From Mrakia gelida (taxonomy: Eukaryota; Basidiomycota; Tremellomycetes; Cystofilobasidiales; Mrakiaceae): DNA of 64,000 nucleotides. The DNA is taken from NCBI GenBank assembly GCA_024345305.1, contig BRON01000009.1, positions 1,550,001-1,614,000 on the forward strand, in the 5' to 3' direction. Positions 12,118 to 24,100 of this stretch are shown here, one piece after another (positions within the stretch are counted from its first letter, which is position 1; each line of letters opens with the position of its first letter). The notes beneath the pieces were generated by a model that worked only from the letters and a program-made list of their open reading frames with translations, made no database searches and was not told the origin of the DNA. A program made the position numbers and the translations under genes.

Positions 12118-15100
12118 CTAGTTGTTCGATGGGTTCGGACTGATTGAGCTAGCAATAGTGAAGCCACTGCCTCCGGTAACCTTCTTGACGTTTCGATCCC
12201 TTCCTCGTTCGGGCTCCCCGTCGTTGAGGAGCTGTTCCTCGAGGGAGGAAGCTGGTTTGGCGAGACGGATCATCGAGAACGAGGTGAACGAGAGGCAGAG
12301 GAGGGCGAGGGCGATGCAGAAGATGGCCTTGGGGAAGAAGTTGGTGGTGTAGGAGTAGGTGAGACCGAAGATGAGAGCTGGAACGACGTAAGAAAGAGCG
12401 AGGTCAGCGAAGGGGAGAGGAGGGAGAAGGTGGGACGAGAAGCAACAGGAACGAGGACTCACGACCAACCACAGCTGAGATTGTGGCTTGTAGAACCTGT
12501 GGAGTAAAATGATGCAGGTCAGAATGGTTCTCGGTGACGAATCTAGAAAGGTACTGATACTCACGGCCATTCCTGAGGTAAACAAGACGAGACGCGCGTC
12601 AGCCGACGAAAGAGCAGGCAAAAAGAAAGCTCAAACGAGACTCACCTCCGAACAGTCGTCCAGCGATCTTCGTGCTTGGAAGTAGCGCCAACGCCATCGA
12701 GTTGATCGCGGGTCCAGCCCCGCCTGAAGAGAAAGGGAAACAACATCAGTCAGTCACGAATCTGACCGAATCGAAGGGTCGATCTCGAAGCTTGGAGCGT
12801 ACCTCCAAAGGGCGTCAAACAAGTGGCCAGCATGAACTGTCCTGGAGACTGAGAGGCGATGATACCTATGTAGGCGAAGATATCGACAAAGAGCGAGACC
12901 TGGATGATCTTGAGATCGAAGCGCGAATCCGAGATCGTCTTGACGTGCTTGTTCGCGAGGGAGACGACTCTTTCCTCCGTTGGTGGGACGTCGTCGACGG
13001 AAGGGGATCGATCTCGAGATGGTTTGACTTTGGGAGTCTTGGGCTTGAAGAGCTTGACGACGGCTGAGAAGGCGAAGGAGGAGGAAGAAGGTCAGTAAAA
13101 CAAAGACCTTGGTCGCGACGAGCGAATCTCGAACGACGACTCACTCGGCAGAACCACGAGAAGGTGGAGAGCTCGAATCGCTCCGATGACGGTAAGGTAA
13201 GGACCGAGTTCTTCAGCGCCCCAGGAGAACATGAACATGACGTATCTGGAAAAAGACGAGAACGAGCGAAGTCAGCATCGGCGCGGTCGAAAACGAAGCA
13301 AAGAAGGAGCGACTCACTGGAACTTGTACATGAAGACTCCCATCATGCAGAGGATACATGAATGACCGAGTGCGAGCCAGGTGAGGTTCCAGTTGACCTC
13401 TCCCGTCTCCTCGTTCCACTTCGGTAGGAAGATCTCGAGAGGAGCGAGAAATCCGAACGTCCTCCTCGCGACCCTCTTCGCTACTCCCTTCCCCTTCCTT
13501 CCAGTCACGACTCCAGAAACTCCACTGAGTCTGCTCCATCCGCTAGCCTCAGCAGCAGCCTCTCCATCGTCCTCCCTCTCCCATGCTCGTTCCGCTTCAT
13601 CGCGCGCGAAGCGTTCGGCCTTGCTTCGTTTCTGTACCTTCCTTAGGAACGATCGAGCTTCTGAGGAGAGGGATTCGGGGAGGATGAGGAGGACCACGAG
13701 GAACATGGTGGTGTGAAGGATGGTCGAGAAGTAGAAGACGGAGAGGATGTCGCCGGTCTTCCTGATGAGGGCGGCTCCGAGGATGGGTCCCAGCGACATT
13801 CCCTGGGAAGGAGGAGAAAGACAGGATCGGGGATGTCAGCAGATGACAGAGAAAGACGAGAAAATCGAAGAAGAGTAAGATGGGGTGGCTCACCAGCATC
13901 ATGATCCCACCGAATCGAGAGTAGATCTGAGCTCGTGTCCCGTCAGGCGTCGAGTCGGCGATATAGCTTTTGAAGAACAGAGAGGTTGAGTGACGGAGTC
14001 AAAGACGAATGAATCGAGACAAGGGACTCACGCGTTGTTTGTCGCTCCCATAGCTGAATCGAGAAAGAGAAGGGAAGGAGGTCAGTCGAGGTCGACGAGT
14101 CTCAAAAAGGAAAGCACGACGCGACTCACTAGGCATTCCTCCAAGAAGACCGTCGATCAGAGGTCCGATGATCAGGAAACGGTAGCCTCCAGGTACGCTC
14201 ATGGGAAACTTGGCAGTGGCGAGGAAGATGATGTCGCTGTCGCGAAGGAAGATTCGAGGGAGCGTGAGATGGGGTTCGACGAGAGGGAGGAGAGGGGACG
14301 AGCCGGACAGCGAGAAGGGGAACGAACGAGGTGATGATTCCTGACATAGCGACGGCCATGACTCTGAGATCACGAGGAAAGGTCGAGCTGGGTCAGCGAG
14401 ACGAGACGGAACGGAAGAAACTGGCGAAGGTCGCGTCGACTCACTTCGTTCGACCAAACTTGTCTGAAGCTCGTCCCCACCAGCCAGTGGTCAGAGCAGA
14501 AAGAACTCCCTGGGTGATGGTCATCACTGGACGAGTAAAAAAGGCGAAGGATCAAGTCAGAACAGTCTCACGAGAGGAGAGAAAAGCACTCGGGATCGCT
14601 CACTCGTGGTGAACTGAGCAGCAGCCTTCTGGACCTCGGGACTCTTCCTGCACTTGATCTTGTCGACGATGACTCCGCCGACGTTGACCGGAGATGTAAC
14701 AGAGCCGTTGACGTGCTCGAGCGAGATAGATCGAGATCCGAGGTAGGACGTGAATCGGTCTTCGACGAGCTCGTTCGGTTGTTGAGGATCGGGTCGAGGC
14801 ATGGCAGGGAACGAGGGAGAGGGGATCGTAGAGACAGGAGCGTTGTCGAGCTCGTCCGAGGAAGTGGTCGGATAGTGAGAAAGACTGGAGAGACAGGAAT
14901 GGGAGGGGGATGGTCAGCGACGAGTCTCGAACGCGACGTGGGCTGAAGCTCGTCGTTGGACATCTTCGAGGAAGGTGAAGCTTTTCTCACCAGGCGAGTT
15001 GGTTGAACTGAGAAGTGGCAGGAAAGGGGAGAGGAGAAGAGGGGGCCAGAACAGAATCAGCGACGTTCACGTCGACCGAGGTGGGGGACGACCGAGGGTG

Positions 15101-15788
15101 GGAGGAGGAGCGAAGGTTTGGGAAGTCGAGCTCACCAGATCAGTCTTGGGAGCGATGACCATTCCCATAGAGATTGAGTGTCCTACGGAGATGACGAGAA
15201 GCCTGAGGAAGAGGAGGAGAGGCGAGGAAGAGGTGAAGGGCTCAGGCTGACGCTCCAAGGGCGGCGAGAGGGAAAAGGGAAGGGATCGAGGAGGGAAGCG
15301 AAGCGAGGGTCAAGTGTCGGGACTCACCAGTAGGGCGAAGGACGTCTGAACCAAGGTCTCCTAGCGATACTACCCTCTCTAGCCTTCTTCCAATCCACAC
15401 TGGTCATCCGGTCGACTCCATCGTTCTCATCCTCGTCTTCTGAGGAGGAACACTCGTCGTCCTCATCCTCTTGAGCCCTCGGATCAAGCCGATTGATCAG
15501 CTTCGCAGAGGCCTCTGCGTCCATTTGAACGATCCCTTCGAGGTCCAGAGACTCGAGCGTAGGTAAAGGTTGGTAGGTTTGAGCATAAGGGACGTTGGAG
15601 TGGTGGTGAGAAGAGTGATGGGAGTGAGGAGCTGTAGAAGAAGGCGATTCGGAGGGGAGAAGGTGAAGGGGGAAAGATCGCAAGATAAGCTCGAGCTCTC
15701 CATTGGTTTGCTCAATTCTGGCAGAGAGAATGGGCTTACCAGAAGTAGAAGTGGATGCAGAAGGCATAGACTCAGGCTTGAGAGACAT
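12118..15788 (-). CDS. Major facilitator superfamily transporter (drug:H+/HIAT-like)
   Basis: Integral membrane transporter of about 12 helices, split by roughly 13 introns. It starts at ATG 15788 (MSLKPESMPSASTST), with a long acidic/Ser-rich cytosolic N-terminus (EDEDDECSSSEDEDEND), then RRPSPYW leading into TM1. Diagnostic MFS blocks follow: WWGRASDKFGRTK (the loop 2-3 G-x3-D-x2-GR motif), GPLIDGLLGGMP, NNAYIADSTP, SRFGGIMMLGMSLGPILGAAL, GGAGPAINSMALALLP and FGLTYSYTTNFFPKAIF. A charged central loop lies at about 13500-13650. The protein ends SPNPSNN at 12118. An 8-nt exon (12566-12573) and a 22-nt exon (about 14037-14058) are needed to keep the helices in frame. It resembles the basidiomycete MFS group related to tetracycline-resistance and HIAT1/MFSD14 proteins; the substrate cannot be told. 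Confidence 0.85.
12566..12573 (-). other. 8-nt coding microexon in the MFS gene
   Basis: On the minus strand the eight bases GAATGGCC sit between a CCTCAG acceptor and a GTGAGT donor. They join LFGG to VLQATISAVVG as GGMAVLQ in one reading frame. Confidence 0.75.
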
Positions 15789-15959
15789 GTTGATCGAATT
15801 TCCTCGCGAGAGAGGGTGTCGAAGGGTCGGTTGGAGGTGAAAAGGGAAGGGGAGGGGGAGCGCGTGGGCTCGTCGATTTTGGGGGCCGACGGCGACCTCC
15901 TCATCGAGAGCAGGGCTGTCGACTTTTCTGCCGAGGTTCTCCTACGACAGAGACTTTTC

Positions 15960-16544
15960 TCAGACCAGAGAAACCGTAGAGGGACGAAGGGGTTTCATAT
16001 CATATCGAACACGAAGTAGAGTAGAGTAAGCGAGAGAGGAGGAGCGGGGTTGAAACTTATCGCGACGTCGTTCGAATCCCTCGTCCCTCTGGTACCCAGT
16101 ACCTGTGTAGAAAGGGAAAGGCAAAAGAAAGGTAAGGTGCATCAGTATGAGCCCGTCGCAGGTGGCGAAGGGGACGCTCGCTTCGAGAGAACAGACGAGA
16201 GGCAGAGGTGGTGAAGACTCAAACTCACGGCAGACTTTCTCGGCGATCGAAGCGCACCAAGGTTCGAGATACCCATCTACACTAGGAAGTGACTGTGGCT
16301 CCTGAGCTGATGGCGAGAAGGAAGAACCGGATCAAAGCGAGGGGGAAAGGTCAGAAGCGTGTTCCGACGACGCGTTCGCCGAAACGATGAGCGAAGACGG
16401 AAAGCAACTCACAGGTATCCAAGCGATTGTCGTCCCGTTGATCTTGAGATGATAGTGGCGATCTTTCTAAGAGAAGGAAAGCAACGAGATTGCTCAGCAG
16501 CGAAAGAGAAGGACGCGCGAGGGAGGAAAACATGACGAGCTCAC
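15960..16544 (-). other. Spliced exons downstream of the F-box-like gene's stop (3' UTR or small gene)
   Basis: Beyond the stop at 16572 the same strand shows three good introns: 16467-16544 (GTGAGC to CTTAG), about 16302-16412 (GTGAGT, TCTGAC, CTCAG) and 16103-16228 (GTGAGT, CTGAT, ACACAG). The exons between (16413-16466, 16229-16301) read in one open frame as KDRHYHLKINGTTIAWIP and EPQSLPSVDGYLEPW. They are in phase with the upstream gene but follow its stop codon. Either this is a multi-intron 3' UTR, or an alternatively spliced C-terminus, or a separate small gene (an ATG lies at about 16532, inside the first intron). I cannot choose between these from sequence alone. Confidence 0.4.
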
Positions 16545-16571
16545 CTTCTTTCCTCCTCTTACCCAAACCCT

Positions 16572-18193
16572 TCACAAGCGCCACGAAGAGTCGTGTCCGT
16601 ACCCATACTCGTAGCCATTGCCAGCCTGGTCGTCTTCCTCATCCTCGTGCTCGGCCCAGTACCGTTGCTCCTCCTCGTAATCATCCTCCTCGCTCCAACC
16701 TCCCCCGTCGAAGTCCTCTCCGTTGTTGGGGTAGAAGGTGTACGTGTCCTCGTCCTCCTCCTGCAACTCGGCCTTCAGACTCCATTCCTTCCTCCAGCTC
16801 GTTCCGAACTCGTCCTTCACCGCCCATCCCAAACGAGCCTGCAGCTTCTCTATCAACGCCGCGACGTCCTCGTCTCGATCCTCCGGCCGGAACGACAAGC
16901 ACTCCATGTGGAGGATCCTCATCGAAGGAAACGTCGACTTCACTGCTCCCTCTACGAAGAAGCGCAAGTATGCGTCTGCTTCTCGCTCCCGCTCCAGCTC
17001 CCGCTCCAAGTTCTTCGCCTCAGCATCAACGCCGACGACGATCTCCCTCAACGACGCGTGTCCGTTTTCGACGAGGTCGCGAGGGTAAAAGAGTCCGCTG
17101 GTTTTGAAGGTGAGGAGGTTGGGACATAGTGGGAAGATCCATGGTTCGTAGTCCTCGTGAGAGCCACGAGATAGCTCCTTCCCGTGAAGAGCGAGGTGGG
17201 AGAGCCGAGGACCGACGAGTTGGAGGAGGGGTTTGAGGTTGCGGGGAGGGAAGACCAAGCCGTCCAGGTCGTACGAGTTGTGCTCCAAGGTGAAGGAGGT
17301 GAGAGATAATAGTTCGAGGGATGGGAAAAGGTAGAGGGTTGGATGATGCTGGCCTGAGGGCTGATAGCTGAGCGTAAGGGATCTGAAAGAAGAAAGGGAT
17401 GGTGGAGGGCGGGGGAGGATCAGTCCTCGGACGACATCCAGTGCTGCAGCTCGAAGTATCTTGACTGTGAAACCTACTTTAGCTCGCTCGCATCTACGCA
17501 AAAGTCGAAACCCTCGAGATCGTTGTCCTCCTCGATGATCTGGTTCCAGTGCTCGTCGTGCGTCTGCTCCAATCCGACGCGAACGCTCATCGACAGGAGC
17601 TTCGGCTTGACCTCCAGCGGGACCAGCAGCTTCGAGCGAACCTCCCAAGCGCAATCGAAGTGACGAAGGTTGGGGAAAAGAACGAAATCTCTGGGGTTCC
17701 AGGTGAGGACTTGGAGGGAGGCGACTTGAGCGGCGAGGGAGGGGGAGGAGCGGAGGAAGTCGAGGAGGTCTTCCTGATCTGGATGAGCTGGACGAGCCGA
17801 AGGGGGAGCCTTCATGATGAGTTCCTGCTCTGCGATGGAGAGAGGTCGGAGTGAGATGGAGGAGTAGAGAAGAGGGTACACGATCTCCTGTAGAGGTAGA
17901 GAGGAGGAGGAAGGTGAGAACGGAGATGGAGAGGGAAGGAGCCGGTGCGAGCTCGACTGACCTGGAACGCTTTGCTGACGAGAGCGAGAAAGGCGAGCCT
18001 GGATGTTCTCTTTCTGTCGAAGGACGAGAGGTCTCCGGCGAACTCTCGGACGACGAGATGTTGAATATCGAACGGGAGACGAGGGCTGCAGGAGAGGGAG
18101 AGAACGGGTTGAGGAGGAGGGAACGAAAGCCGAAGGTCAGCTTCGACTGCCCCCGGGGGATTGAAGACTGAGATGTACTCACAGATGCTTCAT
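16572..18193 (-). CDS. F-box-like protein (family B)
   Basis: The first exon is only 11 coding bases (18183-18193), ATG-AAG-CAT-CT, giving MKHLPRLPFDIQHLVV once joined to the next exon (to 18085). The LPFDIQ...KRTSRLAFLALVSKAFQ segment is F-box-like. Later exons read EIVYPLLYSSISL, then a 132-residue segment ending CVDASELK (17474), then SLTLSYQPSG to stop at 16572. Leucine-rich patterns (HLALHGKEL, FPSLELLSLTSF) suggest LRR-like folding. The C-terminus is very acidic with Tyr/Gly (EEDDYEEEQRYWAEHEDEE). The internal donor GTAGGT after GAG-CTA-AA is needed to avoid a stop. A substrate adaptor of an SCF ubiquitin ligase is the likely but unproven role. Confidence 0.6.
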
Positions 18194-18452
18194 CGATACG
18201 TTCTCAATCACACAGCTATGCTGATCAAGTTGAGCCGGTAAGAATGTCAAGAAGGAGAAGGGGAGGTGAACGCTTGAAGTGAGAAGGAGGTGAGCTCGAA
18301 AGTGAAACTCCCGTCCACCATGTGCGTTCGCAGTAGCGATCTCTCTCTTAAGGAACTCTGCAGTGTTGAATTTGAACGTAATAAATGCCATCCTATAGCT
18401 CTAGACTGTCAAACGGATCAGCGCACGAACTTCTGCCTCCCGTCCAACTTCG

Positions 18453-20699
18453 TCAAGCTGAAACCTCCATCCCCTCTGCCCAATGCTTCAAAACTACTCG
18501 CCCGAGGGCGTGATCGGGGAAGCCCTTGGGATCTCGAGAGATGATGACGGCGTGCGAGTTGAAAGCATCGGGGAACCAGACGAGGTGCTGTGAAAGAAGA
18601 AAATTGAAGCGAGGAAACGGAACGAAACAGTGAGCGACGCGTCTCGATTTCTCTTCGGGACGCTCATCGAACACCTCTAGCCCCGTCGGTCCTGCGGCAC
18701 CACAAGGATATGACTCACCTTCTTCAACCGAGGAAGCTCGTCTAAGCTCCGAATCATGGACTTCTGAGCGTCCGTCAACAACAACCCTCCATCTCCTCCC
18801 TTCTTCGTCTTCGTCCCACCAACGACCAGCTCCACCTCGCTCTCATCCTCCCCTCCTCCTCCCACCCCCAGATCCAGGTCCAGCCCCTCCTCCACGTACT
18901 CCTCCAGCTCCCTCTCCAACACTCTCAGCCTTTCCTTCACTCCCTTCCCCTCCTCTGAAACCAACCTCTTCCTCGACCTCCGTCCTTCGTTGTTGAACCG
19001 GTACAGAACCAAAGCCATCATGACTGGTATCACGAGAGGTAAGGAGATGATGAAGATGATGTTGAGGGGGAACTTGAATCGGAGGAAGGGAGGGAGGAAA
19101 GGCCGTTTCGGACGAGTAGATTTGGGTTTCGAAGAGCGGGAGAGGGAATACCAGGGCTTCGAGGGTTTGGAGAGTGAAGAGATGGATGGTGACGGGAGTT
19201 TGAAGGATTTGATGAGAGGTAGGTCGGGGTAGGTTTCACTGAAGGAGGGTTAAAGGTAAAGAAGAAGGCGCGAGGAAGAGAGGAGGTGGATGGGAATAAA
19301 AGGTCAGATGGGGACGCGACGAGCCTCGTGAAAGTGGAGCGGAAGAGGAGCTTCTGAGGGACTCACACTTCGAGTCCGTTCGTCTCGAAATCAGCGAAAG
19401 GGTCCGTCGATGAGAAACTCCCAGTCACGAAAGGCACAGTACGATCTCGAATCGTGTTGGCGTCTGCCGAGGATCAAGACGAAAAGAGTCAGCACGAAGC
19501 TCTGCGACGAACGAGGGATGAAAGAGCTACCCACAAACATCAACCTTCTCAAACAGCTCGAGAGCCTGGTAGAAGACGTCGCCTGTTCATGTGAACGAAG
19601 AAATGAGGGTAAGAGCGGTGAACAAAGAGGGAGGGAGAGAGGGAAACGACTCACCTTTCCTCGCCATCCTCGCGACCAACGCCTCCTTATCAGCGATGTA
19701 CAGCTGCTCCCCCGTGCGACCCAGCATGCGACTTCCCACTCCAGCCGCAAAGGATGAAAAGTACGTGGAGTAACGAGGCATTCCGAGCCATGGCGAAGCG
19801 AAGGTCGCGAAGTTGAGAGGTGCGTGCGAGTCGAAGAACGATGGAGTTTGGGAGTGGAGGATTCTGTGGAAACGACGAGGGAGAAAGTTTCAGCCGAAGA
19901 GAAGCGATAAGGGTGTCAGACTCGGCGAAGCCCTCCGCCCGGAGGGGACTTTCCGGGCGGAGGGCTTCGCCGAGTCTGTAGGGGTGGGTGTAGGAGGGTT
20001 TGAGGCCTACCCGATAGCACACCGAGCGACGACTGGTGGGAAGAGGAAGAGCGAGCGAAGGGTTCAGCGAGGGCTGAAATAGACGCGGATCGAGGAAGGT
20101 CACTCACGTCCTCCCAGAGAGTACCCAGCTATCGAGAAGTAGACAACCTTCTTCTCTCCACCCTCCTCTAGACGCTCGATCTCCTGTTCGATCTGCAGCA
20201 AGCGAGAAGGTATCAGAAGGGGGTCGAGGAAGCAAGACATAAACGACGGATGAGCTCACCTCCTGAACGACCCTTCCAGCACAAAAGTCGACTCCATCGT
20301 AGCTGTTTGAACCCATAGTAAGTCAGGTTCAGTTCCGAACGATACTCTCGAGACACGAAACGAGTACTCACGTCTTATCTGCCGCGTTCCCTATGGTGTT
20401 CAAGACGACGACTTCAACCTCTCCTCCGGCCCCGTCTTCAGCATGACCGTTCCCCTCCTCGCTCTCAGAAGCGACCTTCCCGTCGACGAAGGGATGAGCT
20501 TTCAGGACCTCTGCTCCTAGGTTCTCAACGTGAGAAGGGTTTCCCCATAGACCTGTAGACGAAAGAGCGCGCAGAGGAGAAGAAGAAGGGAAGGAGGAGG
20601 AAGGAAAGTCAGCTTGGAATCGAATCGGCCCCCTCCGATGAGGAGCTTGAGGACGGACGAACCATGAACGAGTACGACGAGATGAATCATGGATACCAT
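18453..20699 (-). CDS. DUF676-type serine esterase/lipase (Lpl1/Rog1-like)
   Basis: Alpha/beta hydrolase with a C-terminal membrane segment. The start ATG 20699 gives MVSMIHLVVLVHGLWGNP, where VHGLWGNP is the DUF676 oxyanion signature. Following blocks: LNTIGNAADKT, YDGVDFCAGRVVQEI, VVYFSIAGYSLGG (nucleophile Ser), LVARCAIG, and FATFASPWLGMPRY. An acidic/charged region with one hydrophobic helix (LNIIFIISLPLVIPVMMALVLY, about 19010-19075) follows. The end, VWFPDAFNSHAVIISR and the closing VLKHWAEGMEVSA, contains the expected catalytic His (SHAVIISR). Yeast relatives are lipid-droplet or ER phospholipases and monoacylglycerol lipases. The third intron (19864-20010) carries a perfect palindrome, see the repeat entry. 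About ten exons; the family call is firm and the lipid substrate unknown. Confidence 0.82.
19917..19978. repeat. Perfect 27-bp inverted repeat with 8-nt loop, inside an intron
   Basis: Bases 19917-19943 are the exact reverse complement of 19952-19978, separated by 8 bases (19944-19951). The arms are GC-rich and begin CAGACTCGGCGAAG. The element lies wholly within intron 19864-20010 of the DUF676 esterase gene, so it is transcribed as a long stable hairpin. Similar G/T-rich hexamers (GGGTGT) lie just outside both ends, possibly a remnant target duplication. It could be a short palindromic mobile element or a self-complementary expansion. Confidence 0.9.
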
Positions 20700-21118
20700 G
20701 TTGGATGCGATGAGAGTAGAGCTGAGAAGGTGAGGGAAGGACTCGCTGGCGGTTTGAGGTCAACGAGAGGGAAGGAATCGAACTTCGAGCTTGAGAGCTG
20801 GAGGGCCGCGACAACGTCGACTCGGGCATGGCCTGAACCGTCGCGGAGTTTCGGCTGGTTAGTCCACCGCGAGAGAAGGAAAACCTTCGCTTCAGGTCTC
20901 CTTAACGCTTGCTGAGATACACAGTAAAAGTTGGGAGGCAAGAGAGAAGATGCAATCACGAATTAGGCGAATCGAACGAGATCGAGAGCGAAGCAAAGGC
21001 AGGCAAAACGAGAAGAAAGGAAAGACCCAAAGATGAAGGCGAGAACGAACAAGATGGATTCTAGAGGCGTGGCAGGTCGTCAAAGGAGTACGTATAGAGA
21101 AAGTGAAATAAAGGGAAA
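20700..21118. other. Intergenic region between the esterase start and the FAS2 end
   Basis: Both flanking genes are on the minus strand, so this contains the esterase promoter and 5' UTR and the FAS2 3' end. I see no gene in it. Confidence 0.5.
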
Positions 21119-24100
21119 CTAAGCAGAAGCGACGGCGTAGGCAGCGGCGGAGACAGAGTCGTGCGAGATTGAGACCTTGACGGTCTTTCCTCCGACGAGG
21201 CTCTTAAGCTCTCCGTGGAACGCGACCTCGGGTCCGGTGGCGGACGAGCTGAGGAAAAGAAGAGAAAGAAGAGAGCGGGAGAGGTCAGTTTACAGTCGAG
21301 AAAGAAGGAAGAAAGACGAGGTAGGAAGGGAGGAACGCACAGGATTTCGATCTCCTTCATCGACGCTCCAGCTCCCTTGGACTCGACAGCGAGAGCCTTG
21401 AAGACGGCCTGGGAGAAAACCGAGGCGGAAAAGAGAGTCAGCTTCTGCTTTAGAAGAAAAACAAAGGGTCGAGAACGAAAGAACTCACCTCCTTAGCAGC
21501 CCATCGACCGGCGAACGAAGCCTGAGGAGACGGTTGCTTCGAGCAGTAGGCGATCTCAGCAGACGTGTAGTTCCTCGAAACGAAGGCCTGGTTGTCGGAA
21601 GGGACCTCGGAGATGAGCTCGGTGTCGATTCCAACTCCAGCGACCTGAGGGGAGGTGAGAGCGAGTCGAACGGCGACGTGGTCGGAAGCCTTCGGGAGCT
21701 TGGATGGAAGCTTGGACGCGAAGGTGTACTCTCCGGTCTTGTCGATGGAAGTTCGACCGATGGGGTTAAGGAGGACACCAAGCTCGTGCTCGAGGTCGTA
21801 AGGAGGGTGCTCTGCGAGATCGAGAAAGGGAGAAGAAGTCAGAACGAACAGTCTTCGACCGAAGGAAGACGCGTCGTCGAAGAACGAAACGAGACTCACC
21901 CTTGATCCTGATGAGGGAGTTGGTGATGAGAGCCTCGGAGTTGTACGAGTAGGCGGACTTGGCTCGAGGGGATCGCTTGGCGACGTATCCGGCGTACTGG
22001 ACGGGGTCGAGGCAGGCGAAGAGGTGTCGAGGATGAAGAATGAGGCAGTCTCCTCCGACTTGTCTGAAGAGGAGAGAGAGAGAAAACGACGAAACGAACG
22101 ATCAGCTCAGATCGAAGGAAGACAAGAAGAAGAGGGGAAAAGGACTTACCCGAATCCGAAACTGGTGATCATACCAGACTGAATGATAACGTGCTGAATA
22201 GGCTTCGAAGGGAAGAAGAGGTGGGTGTTCTTCTGGAGCTCGGCGGCGATGTTGTCGGCGTTCCTGTTGGGAGGGACGAGAGCGGTCTGGATCGACTGAA
22301 GGAGACCGTTGATCTGCCAAGCAGCCTGTGAAAGAAGAAGAGGGAGGAAGGAGAGTCAGTCGCGAGGAGCGATGGGTCGAAAAAGAGGAGAGGAAAGGAA
22401 CGAACAGCAGCTCCCTTGGGGTGACCAGTGAGCGACTTCTGAGCGATGACGGGGACGGCGTTTCCCTTGGTTCGTCCGAGGTGCTTGAAGATGTCGTTGT
22501 AGATACCAGACTCGTTCTTGTCGTTGGCCTTGGTCGAGGTTCCTGAGAGGGAAGAAGAGGAAGAGAAGGGGAGATCAGCGAGAGGTCTCGACGCGTCGAG
22601 GAGGAGCGAACGAAAACGACGAACCGTGCATCGAAACGACGTTGACATCGTCGATGTCCATGTTCCAAACAGCCAAAGCTCGTCGAAGAGGAGCGACTCG
22701 GGGGTCGGGAGCTCCCTCGAGCATACCGTAGGTTCCGAGAGCAGCCTTCTCCTGTCGAGCAGCCTCGAGCTCGATCTCCGAGATCTTGTCCTGGATATCC
22801 TCGGCGGATCCTCCAGCCTCGAGCTCGGCCTTGAGGAGGTCGTGCTCGTTCTGAAGCCACTCTCCGATCTGCTTCCTCCGGAAAGCGAGCTGTCGAGTTC
22901 GGTACTTGATGTCGAGGAGAGGAAGAGGGTTGGCGGAGGGAAGCTGTCGAGCGACGGAGAGCATTCCTCGTCCGGGAGCGGGGATGGATCGACCAGCCTT
23001 GTCGCTGAGGAGAGAAGAGGAGGCAGAAAGAAAGTCAGTGAAGAGAACGAGAAGAGGAACAATAGAGCAAACGAGCGAGATGAAGGGAAACTCACGTGTG
23101 AGTCGAAGTGTAAGCGACGATTCCCTGGATAGGGCAACCCATCTCGAGAGCAGTTCGAGCGCTCATGATGACCTGGACTCCGGCTCCCTGAGCCTCCATG
23201 AACTGGTGAAAGAGAAAGCGAGTGAACAGAGGAGTCAGCGATGCAAGATCTCGAGCACGAAGCCGCGACGATGAAAAAAGAACTCACTCCATCTCGAGTA
23301 GAGGTGGTAGGCCTGGAGAACTCGTTGGGCTCTCGTCCCATGGCAAACTCGGTCTCGGTGTTGGAGGTAGCCTTCATGTTGGCGCTGAGAACGAAGGAAG
23401 GAAGGGAAAGAGGACGGGAGTCGGCGGTGATTCGAGACGACTCGTCGAGCAGACTCAGCGACTCACAACTCGTAAGATCCCTCCTCAGAGAAATCGTCGA
23501 ATCCTCCGGCGAGCATGACCTTGGCCTTTCCACTCAGGATCGAATCGCAGGCGATCTCCAAGGACTGGAGAGCGGTGGCGCTGATGGACGTGAGAAACGA
23601 GAGAGAAGAACGAGGGGTCAGTTCGACGAGACGCGATCTTTCGACGAAGCGAGGGATAAAACTCACCAAGCTCCAACGGGGATCTTGACGGGTCCAGAGG
23701 CCGACATGAGGAGCAAGTTGATCCATCCAGCGACGGAGTTGATGAAGCTGAAGTGCGAGAACGAAAGGTTGAGCGATCAGCGACGCGTTTCGAAGCCTTA
23801 ATGAAACGAGCGAAGAAGAAACGAAACGAAAGAAACTCACGTCTCCTGCAAGATATCCTTCTGGACGTCCTTCTCCTCTTTCCTGTCCTTGAACATCTGA
23901 CTGAGGGAGTGCATACCTCCCATTCCTGATCCGATGGCGGTTCCGACCTCCGAAGGGTGAACGTACTTGTAGAGCTCGTAGGGGTCGGAGATACCGGACA
24001 TGACGAGAGCCTCCATGGTGGCGACGAGAGCCCAGAGAGCGGTTCTGTTCGAAGAGGAGAGAGCGAGGCAAAGGGGAGAAAGTCAGCGAGGGAGAGAGAG

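Noticed and set aside
16060..16110. GTTCGAATCCC, resembling a tRNA T-loop
   Set aside because: The flanking bases do not pair as a T-stem and no acceptor or anticodon arm can be drawn.
22169..23533. 454-codon minus-strand ORF in another frame of FAS2
   Set aside because: It runs through several FAS2 introns and only partly coincides with the conserved frames.
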